64,000 bases of DNA from positions 4,593,001-4,657,000 of the forward strand of contig CM073549.1 in assembly GCA_037074615.1 (NCBI GenBank), in the 5' to 3' direction. Of this stretch, positions 25,773 to 38,297 are shown piece after piece; position 1 is the first letter of the stretch; every line of letters begins with the position of its first letter. The notes beneath the pieces are model-generated. The model was not told where the DNA came from. It made no database searches and saw only the letters and a list, made by a program, of their open reading frames with translations. Origin of the DNA: Leucaena leucocephala. Taxonomy: Eukaryota; Streptophyta; Magnoliopsida; Fabales; Fabaceae. The position numbers and the translations under genes are program-made.

Positions 25773-25773
<1 letters not shown>
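21874..25773 (+). CDS. GARP/MYB-like transcription factor, six exons
   Basis: Nuclear DNA-binding protein of the GARP group with a single MYB-like domain. Exons: 21874-22252, 22576-22652, 22759-22795, 24492-24705, 25110-25488, 25648-25773; all GT-AG and in phase, 403 residues. An upstream in-frame TTG does not look like the start, and ATG 21874 begins MSEDEHE. The DNA-binding domain (about 102-157) reads MPRLRWTPDLHLSFVHAVKR, then ATPKLVLQLMN, GLSIAHVKSHLQMYRSKK, the hallmark SHLQxYR class. Before it lies an acidic run (40-57, nearly all Glu). Two EAR-like repressor motifs are visible, FDLNEEA (31-37) and DLQLGLN (377-383), and the protein ends KLSLS, so repression is the likely mode. An Asn-rich stretch lies in exon 5. 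The target genes and exact orthologue cannot be read from sequence. Confidence 0.9.

Positions 25774-25774
<1 letters not shown>

Positions 25775-25804
<30 letters not shown>
25775..25804. repeat. (AT)n microsatellite directly after the GARP stop codon
   Basis: About 15 AT units begin one base after the TAG at 25771-25773, inside the presumed 3' UTR. A 25-bp segment (TTTTGTGGGTTAATAACTAG core) is then repeated at about 25830-25855 and 25882-25907. Confidence 0.9.
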
Positions 25805-25807
<3 letters not shown>

Positions 25808-27184
25808 CAAAAGTGAAAATACAATGAAGTTTTGTGGGTTAATAACTAGTATACAGGAATAAATGGAGTCACAAGACCTAATTTTGTGGGTTAATAACTA
25901 GTATATACCCATTTTTTTATTCTCTTATTTTGAAATAGGATTAGACCTTAATTAAAGTGAAATCTATATATGTGACTGGTAATCTTATATAAGTGAGTTC
26001 CCATGAGCTCTTTTTTCAGAGGGAAAGAATTTTTTTAAAGGAATGAAATATATATTTAATGAGTATTATTAACTAAATTGATTATAGAAAATTGCAAACA
26101 AGCTGGACCTTTGTTTTATGATCTATATATATATACACACACATGGGTTAGGTATATATAGCTCAAATACTGTACTGTGTAGTGTTTTGGGTTTGATAAA
26201 TTTTACTGTGTAATTCAAATTATGAATAATGTATTAGATTAATGTGAGGTAGCTTGGACATGAGTTTTTTTTTTTTTTGTAACTAATATAATTTATATGA
26301 TATTATAAGTGGTCGAAAGAGTCAGGAAAATACCGTACTCATAACTCATATTCTATATAATTATTAATATAAAACTCAGTTATCTAATTTATAATTTATC
26401 AACATCACGCCTTGTAATATGTTTTATTATATGAATTGGTTGATGTATTGATACGGAAATTGAATATATTTTTTGTGCCGTTTTGATTTAAGAACAGATT
26501 TGATTTCTAATTAATTATTACAGGAATTGAAGATAAAAGCGATTTTATATATTTTCAATACTACATAATTTATTGTACGTTAATTTAAGGGAGAATAACA
26601 ATTTAGTCCCAAAATTTTAATTTGGAAGTAGTTAAAGCTTAAAAAGATATTGAGATAAGTTTCAAATAACAATTCCGACTCTGGTAAAAAAAAATAATAG
26701 CAAATCGGTTGCAAATATAGTCGCAAATCATGATCATCCTCAATTGACATTAGTTCCTAATTTCCAGTTTATACTTTCATATTTATAACTATTTAAATTA
26801 ATATTTACGACTTAACTTTCAACAAAATTTCTTAGAGACTTGACTACCATTAATTAAATTTAAGTTTTGAAACCTAGTTGCCATTTCTCTTCTAAATTTA
26901 ATAGCACCGGATGGCCATTGCAAATAACTATTCACCCAATATATTATAGGAAGAATACAGTTAGTTTTGTTAGTTAAATGCTTTGAATATGCCACAATTT
27001 ATTTTATTTTTTCTTTTCAGAATATCCTTAGTAAAGTTATTAAGTGGAGCCCCAACTTAATTAATTCAAAAAGGGGGCAAAAATAAAAAAAATCAATAAT
27101 TACTAATTTCTTCCTATTGAGTCCAAATGGGCAACTCCTTTAACATAATTTTGCTATTCTACAAAATTCAAATTTACACTATGT

Positions 27185-27187
<3 letters not shown>

Positions 27188-27228
<41 letters not shown>
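27188..27228. repeat. (AT)n microsatellite
   Basis: About 20 uninterrupted AT units. Confidence 0.92.
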
Positions 27229-27230
<2 letters not shown>

Positions 27231-27468
27231 TTTGGTTTGGAGATGCATAAAAAAAGACATTGGAGGCACTAATAAAAATGATGGATTAAGTAATATAGAA
27301 TTCTATACAAAAGATAAAAAAATTAAAAAAAATGTTTAACTTGATTATTGATTATAATTGTTTGGTGAATAATTTATTTAATAACTTAATTTTTAATAAA
27401 AAATAATTACATCGTAGTATTTATGTAGCTCGTTAATCCTACCTAATAAAATAAAATTAATTCTTGTG

Positions 27469-27474
<6 letters not shown>

Positions 27475-27518
<44 letters not shown>
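27475..27518. repeat. (AT)n microsatellite
   Basis: About 22 uninterrupted AT units, the longest dinucleotide run in the window. Confidence 0.92.
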
Positions 27519-27521
<3 letters not shown>

Positions 27522-27791
27522 CAAGTTCTTTTATGAAACACAGCCATGTTAAATCCGAAAGTAACGAAATGGCAGAAACATTCTCTGGATTAAAGATAGT
27601 TGGTGAGCACTATGAATAAATGGGTATGCTGTCATCTGACATGCTTCCATGTTAACCAACACTATGGCCCAAGTCGGATTTGAATGAGCTTCATCGACTA
27701 TACAGAAAACATTATAATATATTAAATTTTTTGTTCAGGTTAAAATTAGGGTAAAGTAATATATAATATTATAATATTATTTCTCATATGT

Positions 27792-28015
27792 GATTAGTAT
27801 CTTAATCTTATTTGTGGTGTAATTTCATCGATAATCTTTTTAATTTGGTATAATTTCACCTATAATCTTTTTAATTTGGTGTAATTTTACCCATAATCTT
27901 ATTTCTCAAGTACCAAGAATTGTACTAAATTAAAAAGATTATAAGTAAAATTATATTAAATTAAAAAAATTATAGATAAAATTATATCACAAATAAAATT
28001 AAGACAATATCTACG
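27792..28015. mobile_element. Long inverted repeat (MITE-like hairpin) built of 31-bp repeats
   Basis: The left arm (27792 to about 27890) contains three head-to-tail versions of a 31-bp unit around TAATCTTTTTAATTTGG and TAATTT(C/T)A. The right arm (27921-28015) is its imperfect reverse complement, separated by about 30 bases. A transcript would form a hairpin of about 95 bp. No coding or target duplication was identified. Confidence 0.6.
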
Positions 28016-28019
28016 TATA

Positions 28020-29992
28020 AAAAATAAGATCACGATACTAATGTTATTTTTTTCTTAAAATTAGGATAAAGATAAATTGGGCTTTAGATGTGTGGATGGT
28101 ATTTGTTTTATGAGCCAGGCTTCAAGCATCTCTGTTTTATTTTCTGCATTAAACCCCCTGATGCATACAAACTACATTAAGTCCTCACTAATTTAGATTG
28201 AATTAAATTCCTTCAAACTAACAAAAAAAATTAAATTCGCAGAAAATAAATAATTTGAATTTTGGAAATACTATTTTATTCCCATAATTTTGGGCTGTGA
28301 TATAGATAGATATACGTGGGTGTCCCCACTTGAAGCAGCAGTTGTTGGAAGTAGGGCCCACTAGGCATTCCCCATTAATGACTAAGGTGTTTGGTGAACT
28401 TTACCAGTCACCTACTTATCGTTTATGAATTCAAGTGATGAAAAGAAAAATTATACTATTATTTAAAATGTATTTAAATTTTAAAAAATATTATTTTATT
28501 ATAATTTTAATTATGATATTTAAAAATATATTTTATCTCTTAGGTATCTAAATTTATATTTAAGAATAATAAATAATTTATCCTACCTGATATTAGTATC
28601 GTTTAGAAGAAAAAGAAATTTTATTCTATTTTTAGAATGTAGGTGAGCTAAATTAGTTTTTAAAAATTTTTATAAAAAAAAAAATTTACCTGTCACCTGT
28701 GAATTATACCCTCCTTCACACGCCTTACTTAGTGCTCCGACGGAATTGATTTACCTTTTTGTCAAAAAAAAAAAAAATTATAACTATTGTGATTTTTATT
28801 CATTATATAAAAATATTTTCTTTAATTTTTAATATAAAAATTAGATAATTAATTTATAAATATTAAAAAAATAATTTAAGTATTTATAAAAAAAATATGT
28901 TTTGATTGTTTTAAAATACTATTTTTAATCATTATTTATATTAGAAAAATTCAAGTATTTATTGTTTGATATTATATAGTATTTGGTAACACAAGTCAAA
29001 TGATGCATTGTTAGGTAGTTCTTTTAATGTAATTTTTTCATACATAAGGTTCAAAACTGCAAATAATTTACTTAATAATAGAACCATTCAACTCAACTTA
29101 ACACAACCATCAATAGTTTGATAATTAGTTTTTTTTTTAAATATAAATATTTTTCTATTAAAAATAATATTCGAAATACTCTCAAATATTAAATGTCAGT
29201 CCATGAATTGTAAACATTAAATTGCTTTTTTTTTGGTAAATAATATTTTGGAAAGGGATTGGGCTCACCCACGATCCAAAGGCAGGACGAAATCTCCCTT
29301 CTTTTTAGGCAATATCAATGTCGAATAAGGTGAGCCGTCTATTACCCTCAAACGTAAACTTAGGCACCCAAGAGCTAGAATGTCTCTCCAAGCGTCGCGA
29401 CTAGAACCACAACAAAGTAGTATTCCCTAGGATTTAAACACACTCTAAATAGTCGTATGTCTCACCTATTTGTCAGTTAAACCCCAGACGATAGGTATTA
29501 GATTGTTTTTTTTTTAGCCTCTTAACACTTACATTTCAATGGGCCAACCCCCGCATCTCAGTATCACAACATGTCAATATTACATTAGAGTCTGTACCCA
29601 AAAAAATTACCCTAGAGTCAACACCGTCAAGTAATGAATAAGAATTTTTAAACCAATTAATAAATGACTATTTCTCATTATTCTAAATATAAAAATTAAT
29701 TAATTAATTAAAAAATTAAAAATTATATAAATTCGTTATTTATAAAAAAAATCATGCTAATTTTCATAAAATATCCATTTTACACAATTATATATATATT
29801 TTATTTTATATATAGTTATAGATAAACTACATATAATTGAACAAACGTAGCAAATACTACAGATATGTTACATCTAAAATTTTAAACAAATTTTAGATAT
29901 CTCTAAATAATAAATTTGATGATAGAGATTTTTTATCAATTTTTTCTTATTATTTTATAACTAAAAGCTCAACTTTACAATAGTACTAAAAG
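28020..29992. other. Intergenic region
   Basis: AT-rich DNA with no gene seen. A patch of more mixed composition at 29255-29505 is listed separately as a possible SINE-like fragment. Confidence 0.45.
29255..29505 (-). mobile_element. Possible SINE-like fragment
   Basis: The block differs from its AT-rich surroundings. On the minus strand it has GGTTTAACTGACAAA and, about 40 bases on, GTGTTTAAATCC, resembling eroded A and B boxes. No coding is seen. Confidence 0.3.
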
Positions 29993-30759
29993 TAGGGGTG
30001 TGCATAGGTAGGGCAACCCCCCTGCTCGGTGCCCTGTTCGAAAAAAGTATGAGCTGCATTTTGCAGCCCGATGCCCGGCCCTACCCGGTAAAAGCCCTAA
30101 CCATTTTGGGTTGGGCATGGATGGGCTGGGCACGCCCAAATCATAATACCCTGCTCATATCGTGGGAAAAAATCTATAATTATGAACTTCTAAAATAATA
30201 CAATATTCATATGTTTTTAAGAGTTAAATAATATCTATAATCCACTAAGAATAAAGCAACAAAAAGATAGCAATTAAAGTTTTGAAATCTATTGCATATA
30301 AAAAAAAACCTTGAAGTTTAAGTAGTTTGCAATTGTAACTTTACATAAATCTCTCTAAAATTGACAAAGATGAAGCATCTGAAAAAAAATATATGACGAT
30401 TAGCAAAGTTTAAAAAAAAAATAAAGAAACAAGTCAATTTAGTTATAAATTTTAAAGGATGCAATTACCTACTTGACTACTCATATTTATAAAATTACCC
30501 TTTAGTCATCAGTATCTATCATTTTCATTCTATGTGAAATAATATAATATACAAATTTTGATATATAAAAAGGTAACTAACTGGGCAGGGCCAAATGGGC
30601 AAGGGAGCAATCCCTGCCCGATGCCCTGCCCTGCCCAAATATTGACCCTGCCCGAAATTGCCCATTTTACACTGGGCCATTTTTCATTGGGTTGGGCAGA
30701 ACATTTTTTATACGGGCTCGGGTGGACTCACTGAGCCATGAGTATCTTACATACCCCTA
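29993..30759. mobile_element. hAT-type MITE with 8-bp target duplication
   Basis: The termini are TAGGGGTGTGCA on the left and TACATACCCCTA on the right (inverted, two mismatches in 12). They are flanked by ACTAAAAG (29985-29992) and ACTAGAAG (30760-30767), an 8-bp duplication with one change, the hAT signature. Subterminal regions are GC-rich with many GGGC/GCCC motifs, while the 400-bp middle is AT-rich. No transposase is encoded. Confidence 0.8.
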
Positions 30760-30767
30760 ACTAGAAG

Positions 30768-32595
30768 AATGTTGAGTCACTTCCTAGTTAATCAATTTTT
30801 TTTCCAAATATATATATAGTCCTAGGGCAAGTGGTGTATGTGATGGCCACATGATTGCTAGAATCTTAATACGAAGAGGGCAAAACCGTGTCGCTATTGT
30901 TTGCTTGGCTTGTCACTTTCATCATTCTTCCATTATTGTTTCATCTTTCGTCCCATTACTGTTCCCTCAAGTCACTCTCTCCCTCACCTTTAACTCACCA
31001 CATCATTTATACAAAACTTTTCCAATTTTTAATTAAAAACAATCATATATCTTTAACATATAGAAATATACATAAATTTAATTTTAAATTATCCGAAAAG
31101 GCAAAAAAAATTGATTTAATGTCTTGAATGGTCATTTTATACTGATTAAGTCTCTCTCTGTTTTTCTTTCAGCCTTTTAGTATAATTTTATATTTTAAGT
31201 CATCCCTTTATATATAAAATATCTTTAATATTATTAGGATCATTTTTATTCAACCTCAAATTCCTGTTCTTGAGGTCTTCATTCTTCTCACGTGATTTCA
31301 TGAATATACAGTTACAGCATCTTCACAAGTTTCATAAATAAGCACCGAAAACTTCTAAGTTTATTTTTTAAAAAAAAAAAAACACACCGTAGGCAACAAT
31401 TCAATACACCTTTTTAAGGAGAAGTTACTATCATGTTTCATACAAAAACTTTAATTATCCAAAAGTTTTATTAATAACTAAAAAGTTAACATTAACAAAT
31501 TTTAGTATAAGTATTAAAAATAAATTTTTTATACTTAAGACTTTTTAATAATTATGTCTATTGTATAGAACCTAATAGTAATTTCCTTTTTTTACAATTT
31601 CTATTTGTTATGTATTACTATCAAGTTAACATTATCATATTCAAACGAGAATAGCTCTTTTAAAGTGATTTTTTAATTAAAAAATTCACTTTATTCTCAT
31701 TATGGGTATAGAAAAGTGATCATATTCTTTTTATACAAGTATCCGACACTCTTTTTAGATTTTATTATTATGTATTTGAGTAACCGACTAACTCAATTTT
31801 AGAATTCGTAACTGCCCCTCGTAGTACAAGGACCTCCACTAAGACTCAAATTTAAGATCTAGAGATATCTAGTAGGACTTTACACTGCAAAACCAACTCT
31901 GTATTGGTAAAATTAAAAGTGATCCTATTCTCATTCTCATTCTTCATTAGTTGAGCTTATGAAAGGCATTAAGATCTAAGACACCAAAAATATTATAAAA
32001 ATTATTAAAAATACGAAAAATAAAAGATTAGAACAAGTACTAGAAGTCTGTCAAAACATGGGTTAATGATAATCACTTCACCAACAACATAGCATGAGAA
32101 ACACCAGAAATGCAAGAGAATATATATTAAATTGATTCATCTCAATTCAGAATCACTTTGATAAGTACATTGTGCATAGATCACCTGTGTAGTTGAAATG
32201 AAAATTGCAGATACAAGCAGATAGCAGAGTTAAAAAGTACACACAAAATTGGTGGTCTCAATCTTCTCAAGTTAAGAAGAAACTCTAATCCACCAAAACT
32301 TACAACAGAATCCAAATGCTGTTTTTTCTAATTCATCAGCAAAGTGGATTGATTTCTATCTATACAAAACAAACATAAATAAAAAACAAAGGTCATTAGA
32401 TCCTGATCCTCAGCCCCAAACAAAGTGAAAGAAAAATCAACACTCAAATTTCTTCTATAAGAGTAAGAACCTAATCAAACATGCCAAATGTATTCTAGTG
32501 CCTATGATATCATGCTGAAAACCAGCAGGAGAAAGAGGATATCCAACATGAGGACCCCAAAAATAGGACCATAGTGCGAAAGATGAGTTCGATCT
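30768..32595. other. Intergenic region and DUF688-gene 3' flank
   Basis: No gene is seen. The part from about 32150 to 32595 is probably the 3' UTR of the minus-strand gene. A weak tRNA-promoter-like fragment may lie at about 31770-31910 on the minus strand. Confidence 0.4.
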
Positions 32596-34924
32596 CTAGG
32601 ATTTCAAATACTGAGATTTTCGTGTTGTTAGTTCCTGTAGAGAAAGTGAAATGTGAGTTTTAACCTTTGTCACTATTTGATCAAAGAGCCAGACTAAAAG
32701 ATGGACAAAGAGAGTTGCAAGATTACCTGAGAATACCGCACATGATCGTGATGCAGATTCGAGGTTTTCACTATCGTTTCCCACTTGGAATTGCTGGATG
32801 TTGTATTAGAATCTAGCCTTTTCGAATGTGGTTGAATACCTTGATTTGAATGCTGTAACGAACTCTTTACAGAAACTAAAGGCAGAGCACGCCAAAGCCA
32901 GGACTCGGAAGGCGATTTTGGCAATGGCGGCGCAAGAGGAGACAAAATGGAATCAACTTTACCATTTCCTAAATTTTCAGCTACAACAATTTGCTTGTTG
33001 GTTATATCTGTTGAATCTTCACCAGTTTTCCCATGTACAACAACTTGTGAAGACGCATATTCTCGGTTGAATCTTTTATTCATTACCGGTTGTTCCGCTT
33101 TATCATCTTGGGATCTAGCATGTACCTTATTCGAAAGAATCGTTGAAGAAGATTTGGCAGCTGCAGAATCCAACATGAATTTTCCGTCCAAAGCTTCTAG
33201 TTTCTTTATATCTTGAGAAGATTTTATACTGGAACAATTTTTTCCAGTGTCTGTTTTCCCTGTGTTATCTACAGAACTTGAATTTGCACATGATAATCTT
33301 ACTGTACTTGCAGTATCTATGTACAATGTCTTTTCAATAGTAGGGTTCTTTTTGCCTTCTTGAGCTAGCATCTTCTGAATGCTTACATGGCCTTTTTGCA
33401 GGAATTTCAGTTGACCAGACAGATTATTCATGGCTTCTTCAGGGTTTACATGGCCTTTCTGAAAGAATTTCAGTTGACCAGACAGATTATGCACAGCTTC
33501 TTTAGGGTCCAATGTCGCGCCGCAGAATGGTGACTGAGGTCTACTTCTACATGGAGATACACCAGCAGCAGCAGCTCGTGATCGCCGGAAGGGAGATAAC
33601 CTACCCGGCTGCTGCAATTCACCTGAATAGTTAAACCTGTTCGATTCGCTAGCCCATTTTTTCCCAACCTCCTGCTTCTCAGGTGATGCCGCTCTAGAGC
33701 TGGATTTTTTCCTAGAAATAGCATCCCAAGCCTAAAAAAACAAAGATGCTAAACTATTAAAAATGTGTGACATCCTTTTAATTGTTAATTTACTATTGAT
33801 TGAAAATAAACAGCATGAAACAACTGAACTGGTATATTGAAGCATGCAAGATTAGTACAGACAACAAGAGTGAGTGTTACCTTCTTCACAGCTGGAACTG
33901 GGCTAAAAGATCGTCTATTCGAGCTTTTGGCCGGTTTCTCGACCTCATAGGTGATAGCCAAGGGAGCCGGCTGGTTGCTCGATTTCATCCCGGGAACGGG
34001 ATTTAATAAGCACAATGAATTCCCAATCCGTAATTGGGGAATCAATCCACAACCCTTAGCTGAAATATCTGCTGATTCTTCATAATGATCACCTTTATCT
34101 TTATCTTCATCTTCACTTTCTTCCTCTTGACTTGGACCAGTATAAGGTATGATGGCATCAGAAACATGTTTATTAATAAGCAAAGGCTTCTTCTCCTCAG
34201 GAACCAATTTCTTAATTTCTCGAGGTTGCTGCTCTAATGGCCCGGAATTCTTTCTTGAAGCATACTGAGGAGGCTGCAAAGTCATCGCTTTCGCCGCGGG
34301 TAAGAAGCGGCTCATCATGAAGTCTCGAGTTTGCGGGTCCGTAGAGAAGGTTCCAGACTTCTTGGCATCAAAATTATCCAATCCACTCACACCACTAGCA
34401 CTACAATTCATGGAGAACGATCCTGTAAAAGACAGTTTCTCAAGAGCATCAGAAAAAACATCGTCGTCGTCGTCGTCGTCGTCGTCATCCATCTGAACAT
34501 TTGATACTCTTCTCTCCTCTTTTCTCTCTTTGTCAGAATCTAATCTAACAACATTATTAACATTGAAAGAGTTTGAAGATTTGCTTGTTGCGACTTTCCT
34601 TTCCTTTTCCACTGGCCTTTTAGTAGCATTCATATATTTTCCCGGGGGAAGCCTTGGACTTGGAGCAATTGAAGCCTCCTTAGGGGGCTGAGAAGGTTGA
34701 GATCCACCATTGCCGCCCTTTCGCCTTCCCGGAATATGCTCCCAATTGAAAGGAACGGCGACCGGCTCGGTTACCAGATCCATACTTGAGTCCGATTTGT
34801 AGTTTGGAAGTGTGTGTCGCTTCTCTAATATCTTCTTCTTTGCTTCAGTTAAGGAAGGGGATGTAGCAGAAGAACGCCTCACAGACATAAGAGGAGCATG
34901 AATGTTCAATTTCCTTTCCGCCAT
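32596..34924 (-). CDS. DUF688-type plant protein of unknown function, three exons
   Basis: Exons on the minus strand are 34924-33881, 33731-32727 and 32634-32596, with GT-AG borders and phase 0 junctions, giving 695 residues. The N-terminus (MAERKLNIHAPLMSVRR) and PVAVPFNWEHIPGRRK (54-69) are the signature of the DUF688 family, whose biochemical role is not known. A conserved block PPLPKSPSESWLWRALP begins at residue 616, and the protein ends within a KWETIVKTS-containing tail. The rest is low-complexity, Ser/Lys/Glu-rich and probably disordered. Odd points: ten Asp in a row (146-155), coded by a GAC-type triplet run at 34461-34487, and a 21-residue tandem duplication (423-443 and 444-464). 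A (GA)n run in the leader (35499-35518) and a likely leader donor near 35530 suggest a 5'-UTR intron. Confidence 0.88.
33385..33510 (-). repeat. 63-bp in-frame tandem duplication in the DUF688 gene
   Basis: Two adjacent 63-bp units (33385-33447 and 33448-33510) encode near-identical 21-residue segments containing NLSGQLKF(F/L)QKGHV. High nucleotide identity suggests a fairly recent duplication or continuing homogenisation. Confidence 0.9.
34461..34487 (-). repeat. Trinucleotide repeat encoding poly-Asp
   Basis: A run of about eight TCG units on the + strand is read on the minus strand as GAC-type codons within an Asp10 tract. Confidence 0.9.
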
Positions 34925-35498
34925 TTTGTTCCAGAATTTTGAACTATTCTATATGTAATCCCACCTTTTTCAGCCCCAGTTCAACACAAATCCTATATTA
35001 TTGAAGAATCCCTGATGAAAAATCTGGAGAGGAAAAAAACGAGAATAGAAAAGGAAGAATTTTATCACTGAAGTTTCATAATATCCTTCCTGTAAGTACA
35101 CTACAAACAGCAGATTCTCAGATTCAATTACTACAGAGCTCGAAGGAAAATCAAAGAAAATCCCCTCTTTGTACTGGAAATCAAAACATTTCAAAGAATT
35201 CTTCCAAAAAAAAAGCCTCATAAATTAAAAAAACACTTATAAATTCTTGACGTTAACATCTATGAATTATAATTGAACAGAGTAAGAACAGAAGCTTCAT
35301 CATGAGCTGAATTCAAGGGAAGTCGTTAAAAGCACTAAGCAAAATGTCCCTCAAGAGAAAACAGTACTTACAATAAGATCCAGTGGCTATAAAAGTAGCA
35401 GAGAAATTGGTGGAAAGGAAAAGAAACCCAGAAAAGTGATAAGAAGCAATGAAGGAGATAATGGAGAAAAAGATCAAAATAGTAGAAAATACATATAT

Positions 35499-35518
35499 AG
35501 AGAGAGAGAGAGAGAGAG
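35499..35518. repeat. (GA)n run in the leader of the DUF688 gene
   Basis: Ten GA units (CT on the transcribed strand), about 575 bases before the ATG, next to a candidate 5'-UTR splice donor (minus-strand CAAGGTGATC near 35531). Confidence 0.7.
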
Positions 35519-36860
35519 TGAAAGATCACCTTGAGGGGAGAGAGAGAGTGAAGAAGAGGAATCTCTGGAACAGATCAGAGGGAATGTGAATGGTGAGGAA
35601 CTAAATTGCGCCGAGGTATGTGGGGTTGATGAGTAAGACAGAAGAAAGAAAAGCAGAGAGAGGGAGATGATTTACCGTGAGCACCTCTTCTTCTGCTCCC
35701 TGTGTATTTTCAGTTTTTCAAGGTCTGGTTCGGCTAATAAGGCACCATTTTACTGGCCAGAGTATGAATGGCAGTATGTTTGTATTTGTACTCATTCTGT
35801 ATAAAATAATACAAAGAGGGCCCACCCTCTTGGAAATTACTTTTTTTTTTTAGCTTTTTGCTACCACGGGAGATTACGTTGAAGGATACGATTGTTTTAA
35901 TTATTTTGAAAGACCAATATTTTATAAGTTGTAAAAGAGTAAAAGACTTACTATTTGATTTTATAAAAATTATTATTACATCCATTTAAGGAGATTAAAA
36001 AATTAAGTAAATAATTTAATTATAACATACAGTTAACTTGAGAAGTATTAAATTTATCAAAGTAGAATTTAAAATTTTAAACATAAATATGATTTTTCAA
36101 ATAACTGAAATAATTAAGCGTAAGATAATTTTTGTTGATAAACATATTTATATTTGACAAATATTCTTTTCATTTCAATTAAAATTAACATTATGTTATA
36201 TGATTTAATCAAAGGAACGTACTCCTGTATACTTTGAAAATAAGAATAAAAATTAAAAAATTGTCAACAAAATAAAAAGCTTATATTCATATGACTTTTT
36301 CTTTCTATATTGGAATTGAATCACTCTCCTGTAGGCCTTGTAATTTTTCTTTCTACTTTATTACGCAATGTTTTTGACAAAAATATATTGCTCGTATATT
36401 TTTATTTTATGAGATAGGTTTCTTCCGGCTCTAAGTTCCATGAGGGGTCAATTATTATTAGATAAGTTTATTAATTTTTCATATTAAAAAATATATATCC
36501 TTTTTATTTTTACTCTTATTTTTTTGATAACATGTTACCATAGACCCTCTTACAATATTCATGAATTACTCATGTTGAAGTTTAATATAAAATGAGATTT
36601 TACCTTACTTTTCTTCGGTCTGAAGAGATTTTATCATATTAATTATAATAAAATTTGTGGGGCATATGGAATAATAGTAGCAAAGTTAAGTCATAATGTT
36701 TTCTACATGAGAGAATGGGAATTGAAAACCTTATAAGTAACTTTATGACAATTAAGTAACTTAAATTTTACACATAGATATATAAACCTAATTTTCACTT
36801 TAATTTTTTTAGAGAAAGACAAAATGATTATAATAAAATATTGATGAATTACTATAGCGC

Positions 36861-37010
36861 ATTTAGATCAATTAGTTAGGGGGTTGATCTAATTTAACCA
36901 AAGGTCTTAAATTCGAGATTTAAGTACGCAATAATGCAGATGGTAGGGTAGTCGCTCGAAATGGTACTTCAATTCCTAATCTGAATTAATTTGAGGCTAT
37001 TATTGTACTT
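36861..37010 (+). mobile_element. SINE-like fragment
   Basis: AATTAGTTAGGGGG followed at about 30 bases by GGTCTTAAATTCGAGATTT resembles a tRNA promoter (A and B boxes) of plant SINEs. The 3' end is not defined. Confidence 0.45.
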
Positions 37011-38069
37011 GAAAAATAACTTGCTCTAAAATATTGGGAAGAGAAATAAAAAAAATATTGATGAATTCTTAATTCAAAAGTCAATCAATAGAGATTTAAA
37101 CTTGAAGGGGTATTGGGGTAAAAATAATTATTTTCTTAAAAAAAAAGTATGAGTATTTGAGACATATTCTTTAAAATGTAGATATAGTACTTAATTAACT
37201 AATTCATAAGGATTGAAAAATTGATTAAATTAGTTACTTATTATTATTGTGTAAAAAATATGTGCCTCTTTTACTGGTATATTCGTAAAAAGAATAAGAG
37301 CGTTAAATGTGGAAGCAGGAGACAAGAGGAGAGTGAGAAAAATTATAAAACTAATAAGAGTAAGTTTAAAAGAATATTAAATAAAGGAAATAAAAGAATG
37401 AGATCCTACAGTATTTAGAATAAAAGTAAGTCTTTTAATTAAGTATTATATTTAAAATTGAAAGAAATATATAAGTATGCATGAGTTGGAAAATCATTTG
37501 CACCTCAAATAATTGAATAAGTAATCAAGAATTCATTTTCTTTTATTTGTATATGAAGTAAACCTAGGAAAAAATCTTCCCTTTGTAATTGATGCCCGGT
37601 GGAAGATTATTTTTATTAATACAAAGAATTCTCCTATGTTAATCTTTTTAAATACAAAAAGTTAAACTTGACTAATAAATTATTAGTTGAAGTATTGTAA
37701 TCAGTCTTATCTAATAAGAAAGAGAATACACTTTTAGGAAACGAGGTAAAATTTTGTGTAATTTAATTTTTTTTAAAAAAAGGTAAGGATACCCTCTGAA
37801 TCACAGAAGAAGAAAGGTTGAACTCTGAAGAAAAAAACCATAATAAATAAATAAATAAATTAAAACTAATTAAGAAAGAGTAAAGTGGGTGGAGTGGTCA
37901 CGGAGATACAGTTGAGAAACAGTTAATGAAAAGCAAAGGGTCGGAATAGAAGTGAGTAGGCCCCACTCCGTTCCTTGATACGGCAAGTGGTATGACTATT
38001 CAAGTATGGAGCATGAAATTAGCGTATCACATCCTTTTGTGATATACCCCACTTCTGTTCATTTTATAA

Positions 38070-38297
38070 TAGTTCTTTATTAATTAATAAAAATTAGTTT
38101 ACTTTTTTAAATATATTAAAAAAATAAACTAATTAATTATAATTAATATAAATTTTAATTGACTAATTTAGATAGATTAAAGAGTATATAATATGAATTT
38201 GTCTTAAGAATAAGATTTGATCATAGTTAAATAATTTATTTATTTTATTCGTTTATCTAAAAAATTAACTAGTTCTTATATTAAGAACTGAAAGAGT
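38070..38297. mobile_element. Stowaway-like MITE, inverted relative to 17600-17832
   Basis: The ends pair as an imperfect inverted repeat (TTCTTTATTAATTAA on the left, TTAAGAACTGAAAG on the right). The core is related to the 17.6-kb and 9.2-kb copies in opposite orientation. Non-coding. Confidence 0.5.

Larger units (their letters stand above)
25908..27791. other. Intergenic region after the GARP gene
   Basis: No gene is seen. It contains long AT microsatellites at 27188-27228 and 27475-27518; the frame at 27127-27339 only reads through the first of these. The rest is AT-rich, with no recognised element. Confidence 0.5.

Noticed and set aside
27127..27339. 70-codon frame with alternating Tyr-Ile
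   Set aside because: It simply translates an (AT)n microsatellite.
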